A stretch of 64,000 bases of DNA from Paenibacillus dakarensis (GTDB lineage Bacteria; Bacillota; Bacilli; Paenibacillales; Paenibacillaceae). Every line of letters starts with the position of its first letter. Position 1 is the first letter of the stretch. Below are positions 24,270 through 30,816 of the stretch, in pieces. Below the pieces are notes generated by a model. It saw only the letters and a program-made list of their open reading frames with translations, was not told where the DNA came from and searched no databases. The position numbers were made by a program, and so were the translations under genes. The DNA lies in NCBI RefSeq assembly GCF_001373415.1, contig NZ_CDSE01000009.1:16887-80886 (forward strand), in the 5' to 3' direction.

Positions 24270-25164
24270 TATGAACGCATTGGCTAACGGAATCGATGCG
24301 AAGGTTGGCGTCGCAGGCGGATTGGCTACGTTAGGGGCGGACGGTAAGGTGCCGGCGGAGCAATTAAGCGTACAGGCTCCGGCTGATGCGTCGACTACGC
24401 GAAAAGGCGTCGTCCAACTGAATGATGCGGTGAATAGTACGTCAACAACGCAAGCGGCTACGCCTAATGCGGTGAAGAAGGCGTATGACGAGGCTCTTGC
24501 GGGAAAGCAAGCTGGAATTGATCGTAAAGCGGAAGTGGTTGCCGCGCTCAATTCCATAGGTGTAGCGGCATCCACAAGTGAATCATGGGCGCAGTTGATC
24601 CCGAAGATGGCGGCGATAATCAGAGCAACAGGTAACGCAACTGCAGCGGACGTGCTGACGGGAAAACTGTTTAGTAATGCAGGGGCTAATGGATTGACTG
24701 GTACAATGCCAAATCGAGGCGCAGGCGGCACGGTCACGCCGGGAACGACGAATCAAACGAAGGCCGCAGGTTATTATTCGTCAGCGATTACGATACTTGG
24801 GGATCTGGATTTAGTGTCGTCAAACATCCGCTCAGGCACGAATGTCTTCAACGTTCTTGGTACGCTAATTCCCGGAAAACGCTTTGTCGAGGGTTCCGTC
24901 ACGCCGACGAGCGGAGCGGTATCAATACCTTTTAACGCAGAGTTTGCTCCAAAGATTATACTCCTATGGCGGGGTAGTGGTGATGGGACTGTTGATAACG
25001 ATTTCTCTATAGGTGTTATACGCGGCGCTGCATATATGCCTTTATTTTACTGCTCGGGTACTAGCTCTAGCTCCTGGGGGAGCGCTCTATATTATAATAG
25101 TGGGGTTATTAGCGCAAGAACCTATCACTATAGTGAAACCTATAACTACAGAATATATGAGTGA
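24202..25164 (+). CDS. Tail fibre/host recognition protein, 320 aa
   Basis: ATG 24202 has GGGGGGTTGG upstream and overlaps the XkdU homologue by 68 bases. The N-terminus (DTTKLKLPLIDANMTADVPRD) attaches to the baseplate. The middle carries fibre repeats (GVVQLNDAVNSTSTTQAATP, AADVLTGKLFSNAGANGLTG). The last 75 residues are Ser, Tyr and Gly rich and end YSETYNYRIYE, a probable receptor tip. From about 24,940 on, the DNA changes from CG-rich phage style to AT-rich codons, suggesting exchange of the tip. Confidence 0.85.
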   Translation: MADTTKLKLPLIDANMTADVPRDMNALANGIDAKVGVAGGLATLGADGKVPAEQLSVQAPADASTTRKGVVQLNDAVNSTSTTQAATPNAVKKAYDEALAGKQAGIDRKAEVVAALNSIGVAASTSESWAQLIPKMAAIIRATGNATAADVLTGKLFSNAGANGLTGTMPNRGAGGTVTPGTTNQTKAAGYYSSAITILGDLDLVSSNIRSGTNVFNVLGTLIPGKRFVEGSVTPTSGAVSIPFNAEFAPKIILLWRGSGDGTVDNDFSIGVIRGAAYMPLFYCSGTSSSSWGSALYYNSGVISARTYHYSETYNYRIYE

Positions 25165-25177
25165 GGAGGGATGATAC

Positions 25178-25591
25178 ATGACTGAACAGGGGAGAGTTCT
25201 TTTTTACGACAATTCAACAGGGAATAAAATTATTGAGGCTCCTTCTCAAAGAGGTGACTATTTTACGCCGTTTGAAATAGATTATCTCATTTCCATATTC
25301 CCCGAGCTTCGGGATCGGGTTCGGGAATCATTCGATTATATCGAACTTGAGTACGGACAATACGACCAGGATTTTGATGAATCTAACGGATGGCGCATTA
25401 ATATTGAAACGAAACAAATTGAGTTTAACTATCGTGACATAGGGAATTCGCCGGATGATCCGCCGGTATATCAACCGCCACTCACCGAACAAGTCGCGCA
25501 ACTCCAAGCGGCTGACCTCGATAATAAAGAAGCCATCGCATCACTATTCGAAATGGTCCTCGCAGGAACGGAGGTGCTTACGAATGGATAA
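25178..25591 (+). CDS. Tail fibre-associated protein, 137 aa
   Basis: Follows the fibre gene after a GAGGAGGG ribosome site. The first 90 residues (EAPSQRGDYFTPFEIDYLIS, FDESNGWRINIETKQIEFNY) are acidic and the end has a short coiled coil (EQVAQLQAADLDNKEAIASLFEMV) as in XkdV/XkdW-region phage proteins. The first half has the same AT-rich codon style as the fibre tip; the second half returns to phage style. Probably a fibre accessory or chaperone. Confidence 0.65.
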   Translation: MTEQGRVLFYDNSTGNKIIEAPSQRGDYFTPFEIDYLISIFPELRDRVRESFDYIELEYGQYDQDFDESNGWRINIETKQIEFNYRDIGNSPDDPPVYQPPLTEQVAQLQAADLDNKEAIASLFEMVLAGTEVLTNG

Positions 25592-25724
25592 GCGCGCACT
25601 AGCGAAGATTTACTACGATCTCGTTAAAGCCGGACGCCGCACGGAAGATAGCGTACCTAACGTTATCCGAACGGAATATGACGAAATTAAAGCCGAATCC
25701 ACAGCGACCGCAACTAATGCGTAA
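25584..25724 (+). CDS. Small phage protein, 46 aa (CD1375/XkdX-like), copy 1
   Basis: ATG 25584 lies inside the end of the previous gene and has GGAGGTGCTTACG before it. It encodes MDKRALAKIYYDLVKAGRRT, then EDSVPNVIRTEYDEI. The pattern of K-x-Y-x-L-hydrophobic-x-x-GRRT-x-[DE]-x-VP matches copy 2 at 25786. Proteins of this type occur between the tail and lysis genes of many firmicute phages; function unknown. Confidence 0.7.
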   Translation: MDKRALAKIYYDLVKAGRRTEDSVPNVIRTEYDEIKAESTATATNA

Positions 25725-25785
25725 GCTACGGACGCGGCTTTTTCTATTTGCGTTCGGTTTACTCGCGAAAGGAGGTGGCGCAATC

Positions 25786-25926
25786 ATGACGGAACAACAA
25801 AAACGCATCTTCGCGACAACTTACGTCCATTTGATTCTCAACGGACGACGCACGATTGACGAAGTGCCTGCGATCATCCGCGATATAGTAATGGCGGATT
25901 TGGGAATGGGCGAAACGACGGAATAA
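25786..25926 (+). CDS. Small phage protein, 46 aa (CD1375/XkdX-like), copy 2
   Basis: ATG 25786 follows the strong AAAGGAGGTGG. It encodes MTEQQKRIFATTYVHLILNG, then RRTIDEVPAIIRDIVMADLG. It is the same length as copy 1 and aligns with it across GRRT and VP-x-x-IR, so the two look like a diverged tandem duplication. Confidence 0.7.
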   Translation: MTEQQKRIFATTYVHLILNGRRTIDEVPAIIRDIVMADLGMGETTE

Positions 25927-25939
25927 GGAGGACGGCACG

Positions 25940-26305
25940 ATGCCGGATCAAGACGAAGTAAACGCGCAATTACAAACGCTCGCCGCCGAGTTTACGCGCT
26001 TATCTGCGGCGGCCATAGCGGATGAAACGCGGATGAAACTGCTCGAAGAAACGCAGAAGCGCCATGACGACGATATACGCGAATTAAAGGTAACGACTGG
26101 CGCGATTAAGGAACACTATACGCAAATAATCTTACGCTTCGACTCGCTTGAGACGAAGCTTTTTTCGTTGGTACAGCAATCGCACACGGATAGCACGAAG
26201 GAACGGTCGGCGAATCAACGCGCTTGGATATCGCTAATCAAATTCGTACTCACCGGTACAATCTTCGCGCTAGTCACGTACGCGGTTACGAAAGGAGGCG
26301 GCTAA
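25940..26305 (+). CDS. xhlA: XhlA-like lysis accessory protein, 121 aa
   Basis: A long helical coiled coil (LAAEFTRLSAAAIADETRMK, LLEETQKRHDDDIRELKV) ends in one membrane segment at about residues 98-116 (ISLIKFVLTGTIFALVTYAV). This is the XhlA layout; in PBSX XhlA works with the holin XhlB to bring about lysis. The amidase follows two bases later. Confidence 0.8.
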   Translation: MPDQDEVNAQLQTLAAEFTRLSAAAIADETRMKLLEETQKRHDDDIRELKVTTGAIKEHYTQIILRFDSLETKLFSLVQQSHTDSTKERSANQRAWISLIKFVLTGTIFALVTYAVTKGGG

Positions 26306-26306
26306 T

Positions 26307-27005
26307 ATGGCAGCTATACGTTATATAACGAATCATATTCCGAAGGACACTCCGCAAAATAGGCGGCCGGAATACCGGATGGCGCCGACTACCCTTACGA
26401 TACACAATACGGGCAATCCGACATCATCGGCGGCCGGCGAACGCAATTGGCTAACGAATCCGGCTAATCTGCGTCAAGCATCGTTTCACATTGCGGTTGA
26501 CGAGTTAGGTGCTATCGAGTGCATTCCGCTTAACGAAAACGCGTGGCACGCGGGGGATGGTAGCGGCGTTAATTCCGGCAATCGGACGTCGATCGGCGTT
26601 GAGATATGCGAAAGCGGTAATTATGCGAAGACTCTCGATAACGCGGTCGAATTAATCGCGCAGATGCTAAAGGACCGCGGATGGGGCGTAGATCGTTTGC
26701 GCCGTCACTTCGATTGGTCCGGAAAGATATGTCCGCGCCTAATGTACGATGACGGGAAATGGACCGGCTGGCACACGTTTAAGGCGCGAGTCGCCGCTAA
26801 GTTAAACGAAGGAAAGGCGGAGGTTAGCGATATGAAAATCGATAAGGCTAACGTTAAGGTTAACGGTAAGGATGCGAAGGACGGCGTTATTATCGACGGC
26901 TCAGTTTACGTGCCGCTACGTGATATTAGCGAACGGATAGGCGCTACGATTACGTGGGATAACAAGGCGAAATTGGCGACGATTACAACGAAGGAGGCGA
27001 AGTAA
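26307..27005 (+). CDS. N-acetylmuramoyl-L-alanine amidase endolysin, 232 aa
   Basis: Residues about 20-165 are an Amidase_2 domain, a zinc enzyme that cuts between MurNAc and the stem peptide: TLTIHNTGNP gives the first His, ASFHIAVDELGAIECIPLNENAWHAG-type region the core, and RRHFDWSGKICPRL the later zinc ligand. Residues about 180-232 (KVNGKDAKDGVIIDGSVYVP, LRDISERIGATITWD) match the copper-amine-oxidase-like stalk domain common in Paenibacillus wall proteins, here likely a wall-binding module. It has no signal peptide, so it needs the holin. Confidence 0.9.
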   Translation: MAAIRYITNHIPKDTPQNRRPEYRMAPTTLTIHNTGNPTSSAAGERNWLTNPANLRQASFHIAVDELGAIECIPLNENAWHAGDGSGVNSGNRTSIGVEICESGNYAKTLDNAVELIAQMLKDRGWGVDRLRRHFDWSGKICPRLMYDDGKWTGWHTFKARVAAKLNEGKAEVSDMKIDKANVKVNGKDAKDGVIIDGSVYVPLRDISERIGATITWDNKAKLATITTKEAK

Positions 27006-27006
27006 T

Positions 27007-27243
27007 ATGCGTAACTCACGCGAATCTAAATGGAAAAACTACGGAATGTGGGTATCGCTAACTGCGGCGGTCCTGCTCGCGGTACAAGCGGTCGGCGGTA
27101 TCTTCGGCTTTACGATTACGCCGGAACAATACGACGGTGTGGTCGGCGCTGTTAACGCGGTGCTTGGTGTGCTGGTCGTACTCGGCATCGTAAGCAATCC
27201 GCAAGCCGGAAAAGGATATACGGACACTGACGAAGACATCTAA
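27007..27243 (+). CDS. Phage holin, phiLC3-like, 78 aa
   Basis: Two membrane segments (about residues 14-34 and 46-63) flank a FTITPEQYDGVVGAVNAVLG link, and the C-terminus is short and acidic. This is the plan of the phiLC3/Phage_holin_1 family, which opens pores to release the amidase. Overlapped ribosome site in the end of the amidase gene; ends the lysis operon before a long terminator. Confidence 0.85.
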   Translation: MRNSRESKWKNYGMWVSLTAAVLLAVQAVGGIFGFTITPEQYDGVVGAVNAVLGVLVVLGIVSNPQAGKGYTDTDEDI

Positions 27244-27250
27244 AATAATT

Positions 27251-27312
27251 GCGCCCACCGGCGGATTCCTGCGTATATAAACGTGAGGGATTCGTTGGTG
27301 GGCGCTTTTCTT
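27251..27312 (+). terminator. Terminator of the late operon
   Basis: GCGCCCACC (27251-27259) pairs with GGTGGGCGC (27297-27305), a perfect 9-bp stem, followed by TTTTCTT. It closes the tail and lysis genes. Confidence 0.8.
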
Positions 27313-27370
27313 CGTATATGGCGGAGTTGGCGATACTATGGTATATTTAGGTAGACGAGGAGTGGTTGCG

Positions 27371-27880
27371 TTGAATATCAAACTAACGAAAAAAGATTAC
27401 GTAATATACGGCGGCATCATCGCCTTTATACTTATCGCGTCAATAATCGGATTAATCATCGATAACAATAAATCGCCATCTATACGCACGTCAGGTCCGC
27501 CTATCGAAGCGCCAAAGTCGCCCGGCCTTAACGATACGTTTACGGACGGTAAATTCGCGTACACAATAACGGAGGCATCACGCGAAGGCAATACCGTTAC
27601 CGTTAAGGCACGCGCTAAGAATATCGCTAGTAAGGCGGAAACACTTTACGGCGGCACGATGAGATTGCGCGATGCCAGCGGCAACCTTTACGATAAGGAT
27701 CGCGATAGTTTAAACGGCACGCTTAATCCCGGAATCGAAATTGACGGAGTAATTACGTTTGAGGTGCCGGAGGATGCTCGCGGACTTAAAGCCGCGGTCA
27801 ACACGAACTCAATCGAATCAGCCGTCGGAAATAAACTCGGCAATGACGTAAAGTATACGATTGTAGATATCGGATTATAA
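27371..27880 (+). CDS. Membrane-anchored DUF4352-like protein, 169 aa
   Basis: TTG 27371 is preferred because GAGGAG lies ten bases before it. One membrane segment (residues about 11-33, YVIYGGIIAFILIASIIGLI) is followed by a Pro-rich linker and an outside beta domain (GKFAYTITEASREGNTVTVK, GVITFEVPEDARGLKAAV) like the telokin-like DUF4352. It is bracketed by terminators, apart from the lysis genes, so it may be an independent lysogen-expressed gene, for example in surface modification or exclusion of other phages. That role is a guess. Confidence 0.65.
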   Translation: MNIKLTKKDYVIYGGIIAFILIASIIGLIIDNNKSPSIRTSGPPIEAPKSPGLNDTFTDGKFAYTITEASREGNTVTVKARAKNIASKAETLYGGTMRLRDASGNLYDKDRDSLNGTLNPGIEIDGVITFEVPEDARGLKAAVNTNSIESAVGNKLGNDVKYTIVDIGL

Positions 27881-27892
27881 ACGGATTACAAT

Positions 27893-27923
27893 GCGCTCGG
27901 TCTTCGGATCGGGCGCCTTTTTT
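27893..27923 (+). terminator. Terminator after the membrane protein gene
   Basis: GCGC-T-CG (27893-27899) pairs with CG-G-GCGC (27910-27916) and TTTTTT follows. It lies just before the end of the convergent repressor-like gene and can serve the plus strand. Confidence 0.7.
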
Positions 27924-27926
27924 GCG

Positions 27927-28151
27927 TTACATAGGCCAGAAATCGTCGACCGATACGTTCTCGCCCGTTAACTTACGGACGGCGGCGACTAATTTGCGCA
28001 TAGTCGTACCGTTCGGGTAGTACGCGGAGTTACTGCAGACTCGCGTTAATGTATCGCGTCCGAGCTTCGTTTCCTCGCGTATTCTTTCCTGCGGAATCCT
28101 CTTCCGGTCAATGTAAGCGCCGAATTTACTGCGCTGCTTACCAAGTCCCAT
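27927..28151 (-). CDS. Small XRE-type helix-turn-helix regulator, 74 aa
   Basis: ATG 28151 follows GAGGTGAGCGTT; the upstream GTG lies inside that ribosome site. A single helix-turn-helix (FGAYIDRKRIPQERIREETK, LGRDTLTRVC, TMRKLVAAVRKLTG) fills the protein, ending VSVDDFWPM. This resembles small cI/Cro-like proteins. It is read away from the FtsK-like gene block, and TCCGCA inverted repeats in the gap between (28165, 28206-28221) are good candidates for its operator. Confidence 0.75.
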   Translation of the reverse strand: MGLGKQRSKFGAYIDRKRIPQERIREETKLGRDTLTRVCSNSAYYPNGTTMRKLVAAVRKLTGENVSVDDFWPM

Positions 28152-28205
28152 AACGCTCACCTCATCCGCAGTTTGGACGAGTCTAGCGAAATTTATACGT
28201 CTCTA

Positions 28206-28221
28206 TCCGCAAAAATGCGGA
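28206..28221. promoter_or_regulatory. Candidate operator TCCGCA-N4-TGCGGA
   Basis: TCCGCA (28206-28211) and its inverse TGCGGA (28216-28221) flank AAAA. A further TCCGCA lies at 28165-28170, nearer the regulator gene. The place between divergent genes suits control by the HTH protein. Confidence 0.5.
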
Positions 28222-28240
28222 AAGTTGTACGGGCGGTGCT

Positions 28241-28544
28241 ACATATGTATTTAGCAAAGACGAAAAAGGCGGTGTTTGCGATGATAAATTACGTACCATT
28301 TGCGCAGATGGCGGCGGTAGGCCTGACAGCGCATATAATCGAGCGCAAAGTCGAACGGGCTGGACACGGTGGGCGCGTCCTATATATCCGCATAATTACG
28401 TATGTAATTTACGCCGGAATAACTATGTATCAATGGCGCGATCTCTTCCGTTATGCGGGCCGATTACTGGGCGTCCACGTATCGTTATAACGTATGTATT
28501 TGCGCATGTATCAACGTATGTATCGCTGCTTATGTAATTAGCGC
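28241..28544 (+). repeat. Six iteron-like ATGTA repeats upstream of the FtsK-like gene
   Basis: Copies at 28241 (ACATATGTATTTAGC), 28398 (ACGTATGTAATTTACGC), 28422 (ACTATGTATCAATGGCGC), 28490 (ACGTATGTATTTGCGC), 28514 (ACGTATGTATCGCTGC) and 28530 (TTATGTAATTAGCGC) share ACGTATGTAWTT and a GC-rich 3' end. All are in the same direction. The last three are spaced about 24 and 16 bp apart in an otherwise gene-free gap. Confidence 0.55.
28281..28490 (+). CDS. Small membrane protein, 69 aa
   Basis: ATG 28281 with AAAGGCGGTG before it is chosen over the upstream in-frame ATG 28173, which has no ribosome site. It encodes MINYVPFAQMAAVGLTAHII, a basic loop (ERKVERAGHGGR) and a second hydrophobic stretch (VLYIRIITYVIYAGITMY). 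No family recognised. Some of the ATGTAT-type repeats lie inside it. Confidence 0.5.
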   Translation: MINYVPFAQMAAVGLTAHIIERKVERAGHGGRVLYIRIITYVIYAGITMYQWRDLFRYAGRLLGVHVSL

Positions 28545-28614
28545 AAAAACCGCATAGCGGCGCAGATTTTCGAAATTGTTTACAACGGCAAAATAGCGGA
28601 AGGAGGCGGCGGAA

Positions 28615-28707
28615 ATGAGAGAAGAAGTGAAGCCAAGACCGCATTGCGTTAAGTGCGGCGTAACACTTAGTTCGATGGGCTATTGCGATAAATGTGCGAA
28701 GTGCTAA
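28615..28707 (+). CDS. Zinc-finger microprotein, 30 aa
   Basis: ATG 28615 follows GGAAGGAGGCGGCGG, a very strong ribosome site. It encodes MREEVKPRPHCVKCGVTLSS and ends GYCDKCAKC. The cysteines are spaced C-x2-C, then C-x2-C-x2-C, a small zinc ribbon. It is directly upstream of the FtsK-like gene and probably co-transcribed with it. Function unknown; perhaps a partner of the translocase. Confidence 0.7.
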   Translation: MREEVKPRPHCVKCGVTLSSMGYCDKCAKC

Positions 28708-28722
28708 CGGGAGGCGAACGGA

Positions 28723-29931
28723 ATGATTATCGGCAGCCTGGAGTTATTTAAACTTGTGAGCGCAGGAGGTTGCGGAGTGGCGGCGTGGGCTTTATGGCGT
28801 AATCAACCGGATCAAGTTATGCGGCGGTCACTGAACGACGTATTTATACGCGGCGACTTGTACTATAAGATGCGCGGTTATCGCGGACGTGAGTTGCGAA
28901 GTTACCCGCGAGTAATCGGAGTCAAAACGTATATCGACCGCACAGAAGCCGCGTTTAAATTGCCGGTCGGCATGGACCCGTCGCGCATAACGGAATCGGC
29001 GTGGCTGTTCCGCCAGGTACTCGGTAGCGGCGTAGAGTTAGCGCTTGCCGACGATGGGCGCACGTTTAGTATGCGGAAGTACAGCGGCGTTATAGGCGCG
29101 TTCGAATATGACGCGGAATCAGTAGCGGCGGCCCTCCGTAATATGCGCCTGCCTGTTTACGTCGGCAAATCGCGCACGGGCGACGTCGCGTACGATATGG
29201 TTGACCACCCGCATCTACTTATCGCGGGCGAAACCGGCAGCGGAAAATCCGTCGCCCTCCGCTCGATATTAACGTCGCTTATACGGCAGGTCGGCGCTAA
29301 ACTCGAATTATATTGCGCGGATCTCAAGCGGTCAGAGTTTCACGTATTTCGCGGAGTTGCTCGCGAAGTCGTAACGGATGTCAGCGGATTGGAGCGCATA
29401 GTCCTCCGTCTGCAGCGCGAAATGCGGCATCGTGGCGACTTAATGGATGCGGAGGAAGTTGCGCATATTGACGACTTGCCTGCGGATAAGCGGCCGCCTT
29501 ATATCGTGCTGGCAATCGATGAGGTGGCGCTACTCAAGCGCGAGAAAGACGTTATGGACGGCGTAGAGGAGATAAGTACGATAGGGCGCGCGCTCGGCGT
29601 ATTCCTTGTACTCGCGATGCAGCGACCGGATGCCGGCGTATTAGACGGACGGTTGAAAAATAACTTAACCGTGCGTATGGCCTTCCGCCACTCTGACGCG
29701 ATTAACAGCCGTATAACGATCGGATCAGACGAAGCTGCGCGTATACTCGACCGCGATAAGGGGCGCATGGTCTTTAAACTTAACGGATGCGAATACGTAC
29801 AAGGTCCGCATTTAACGCTGGCAGCGGCGCGTACTTTGCTTAATCCATATAAAAACGCAAATGCTATCGCGAAGCCTAACGTTAATACTAGCGTTAGTGA
29901 TAACGATATTATCGAGTTGGAGGTGCTGTAA
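28723..29931 (+). CDS. FtsK/SpoIIIE-like DNA translocase, 402 aa
   Basis: Motor ATPase that pumps double-stranded DNA. A membrane-associated or small N-terminal part is followed by the motor: Walker A GETGSGKS (residues 169-176), Walker B IVLAIDEV (261-268), LVLAMQRPDAGVLDGRLKNN (296-315) and a DKGRMVF strand. There are no four-helix membrane anchor and no gamma domain, as in chromosomal FtsK, so it matches the short form found on phages, plasmids and conjugative elements. It overlaps the Replic_Relax gene by one base, a pair commonly seen on mobile elements. Confidence 0.88.
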   Translation: MIIGSLELFKLVSAGGCGVAAWALWRNQPDQVMRRSLNDVFIRGDLYYKMRGYRGRELRSYPRVIGVKTYIDRTEAAFKLPVGMDPSRITESAWLFRQVLGSGVELALADDGRTFSMRKYSGVIGAFEYDAESVAAALRNMRLPVYVGKSRTGDVAYDMVDHPHLLIAGETGSGKSVALRSILTSLIRQVGAKLELYCADLKRSEFHVFRGVAREVVTDVSGLERIVLRLQREMRHRGDLMDAEEVAHIDDLPADKRPPYIVLAIDEVALLKREKDVMDGVEEISTIGRALGVFLVLAMQRPDAGVLDGRLKNNLTVRMAFRHSDAINSRITIGSDEAARILDRDKGRMVFKLNGCEYVQGPHLTLAAARTLLNPYKNANAIAKPNVNTSVSDNDIIELEVL

Positions 29932-30533
29932 TGAATGCGCGAGACAAGGCGATAATCGCGGATATCGAGCGGTTCCGCTATCTCACACGCGATGATATTG
30001 CGGATTTATACTTCGGCCACACGCGCCATCCAATAACGCAAACTAACCTCGTACTCAAGCGGCTGAGACGCGATGGCTACGTAAAGTGTTCGACTGAGCG
30101 GCGCAAATACGTATACTACGCGGCCGACCGCAAGTTAAAAGCGGAGTCGCAGAAGGTAGCGCATTTCCTGGCGATCGCGGAGTTCTACAAGCGGATACGT
30201 GCGGATGAGGAGCCGCGAGTGTTCGAAGTCGAGCCGAAGCTCGGCGGTAAGGGGCGTCCGGAACCGGATGCGTTTGCGATTTGGAAAGGCGCGCCGTGGT
30301 TTGCGGAGATACAGCGGTCGACATATACCGAGCGCCAGATGGCGGAGAAACTAAACCGTTATGAGGCGTATTACAATAGCGGAGAATGGGAGCAGGCGCC
30401 GTGGCAGCCGGCAAATAAGCGGATATTTCCATACGTGTGGATTATCGGTGCGGGGCGCTATGACGTGGGTAAGCGGCCTTACCGCGTTTATCAGGCGAGC
30501 GTTGACGAGATGCTGGCGAAAATAAAAAGGTAG
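29931..30533 (+). CDS. Replication-relaxation (Replic_Relax) family protein, 200 aa
   Basis: Residues about 5-60 are a winged helix (DIERFRYLTRDDIADLYFGH, VLKRLRRDGYVKCS). The C-terminal half has the pattern EPDAFAIWKGAPWFAEIQRS followed by a helix (ERQMAEKLNRYEAYY), similar to a PD-(D/E)xK nuclease core with Asp, Glu and Gln in the right places. Replic_Relax proteins are tied to plasmid-like replication or relaxation of DNA. It is the last phage gene; its stop codon overlaps the -35 box before the tRNA. Confidence 0.82.
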   Translation: MNARDKAIIADIERFRYLTRDDIADLYFGHTRHPITQTNLVLKRLRRDGYVKCSTERRKYVYYAADRKLKAESQKVAHFLAIAEFYKRIRADEEPRVFEVEPKLGGKGRPEPDAFAIWKGAPWFAEIQRSTYTERQMAEKLNRYEAYYNSGEWEQAPWQPANKRIFPYVWIIGAGRYDVGKRPYRVYQASVDEMLAKIKR

Positions 30534-30563
30534 TTGACAAGGTTCGTCGATTCGTGGTAGTAT
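30534..30563 (+). promoter_or_regulatory. Promoter between the last phage gene and tRNA-Leu
   Basis: TTGACA (30534-30539), 18-bp spacer and TAGTAT (30558-30563). It starts one base after the stop codon of the last phage gene and points to the tRNA, so transcription of the tRNA may start in phage-like DNA. Confidence 0.65.
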
Positions 30564-30692
30564 CATTCTTGTCGCCGCTGACACAAATATTGCGTAGGTC
30601 GGCGCGCAGGAACATTCCGCTAGTCGGTCCGAATCCCATGCGGAGGTTCGAATAAAGCGAAGTTAAAAACGCGGCAAACCCGCGTCAAACAT
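30564..30692 (+). other. Structured leader between promoter and tRNA-Leu
   Basis: No reading frame of note. It contains CCGC/GCGG pairing around 30618-30644, a tRNA T-loop-like GAGGTTCGAAT at about 30643, and a clear hairpin ACGCGG-N5-CCGCGT just before the tRNA (about 30669-30686). It may be a processed leader or the phage-side att arm. Confidence 0.4.
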
Positions 30693-30778
30693 GCCGGGGT
30701 GGCGGAATTGGCAGACGCACAGGACTTAAAATCCTGCGGTAGGTGACTACCGTACGGGTTCGACCCCCGTCCTCGGCA
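30693..30778 (+). tRNA. tRNA-Leu (anticodon UAA)
   Basis: Acceptor GCCGGGG (30693-30699) pairs with CCTCGGC (30771-30777) and the discriminator is A. The anticodon loop CTTAAAA places TAA at 30727-30729, a long variable arm (GCGGTAGGTGACTACCGT) marks a class II tRNA, and the T-loop is GGGTTCGACCCCC. CCA is not encoded. A terminator follows at 30787. Here CG-rich prophage DNA ends and host DNA begins. Confidence 0.95.
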
Positions 30779-30786
30779 TACGGAAA

Positions 30787-30816
30787 GAAACCTTGAGAAA
30801 TCAAGGTTTCTTTTTA
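30787..30816 (+). terminator. Terminator of tRNA-Leu
   Basis: GAAACCTTGA (30787-30796) pairs perfectly with TCAAGGTTTC (30801-30810) over a GAAA loop; TTTTTATTT follows. Confidence 0.9.

Noticed and set aside
1..30690. Intact insertion sequence or transposase
   Set aside because: No transposase motif or paired terminal repeats with target duplication were seen. The serine recombinase is of the resolvase/invertase type and has no element ends.
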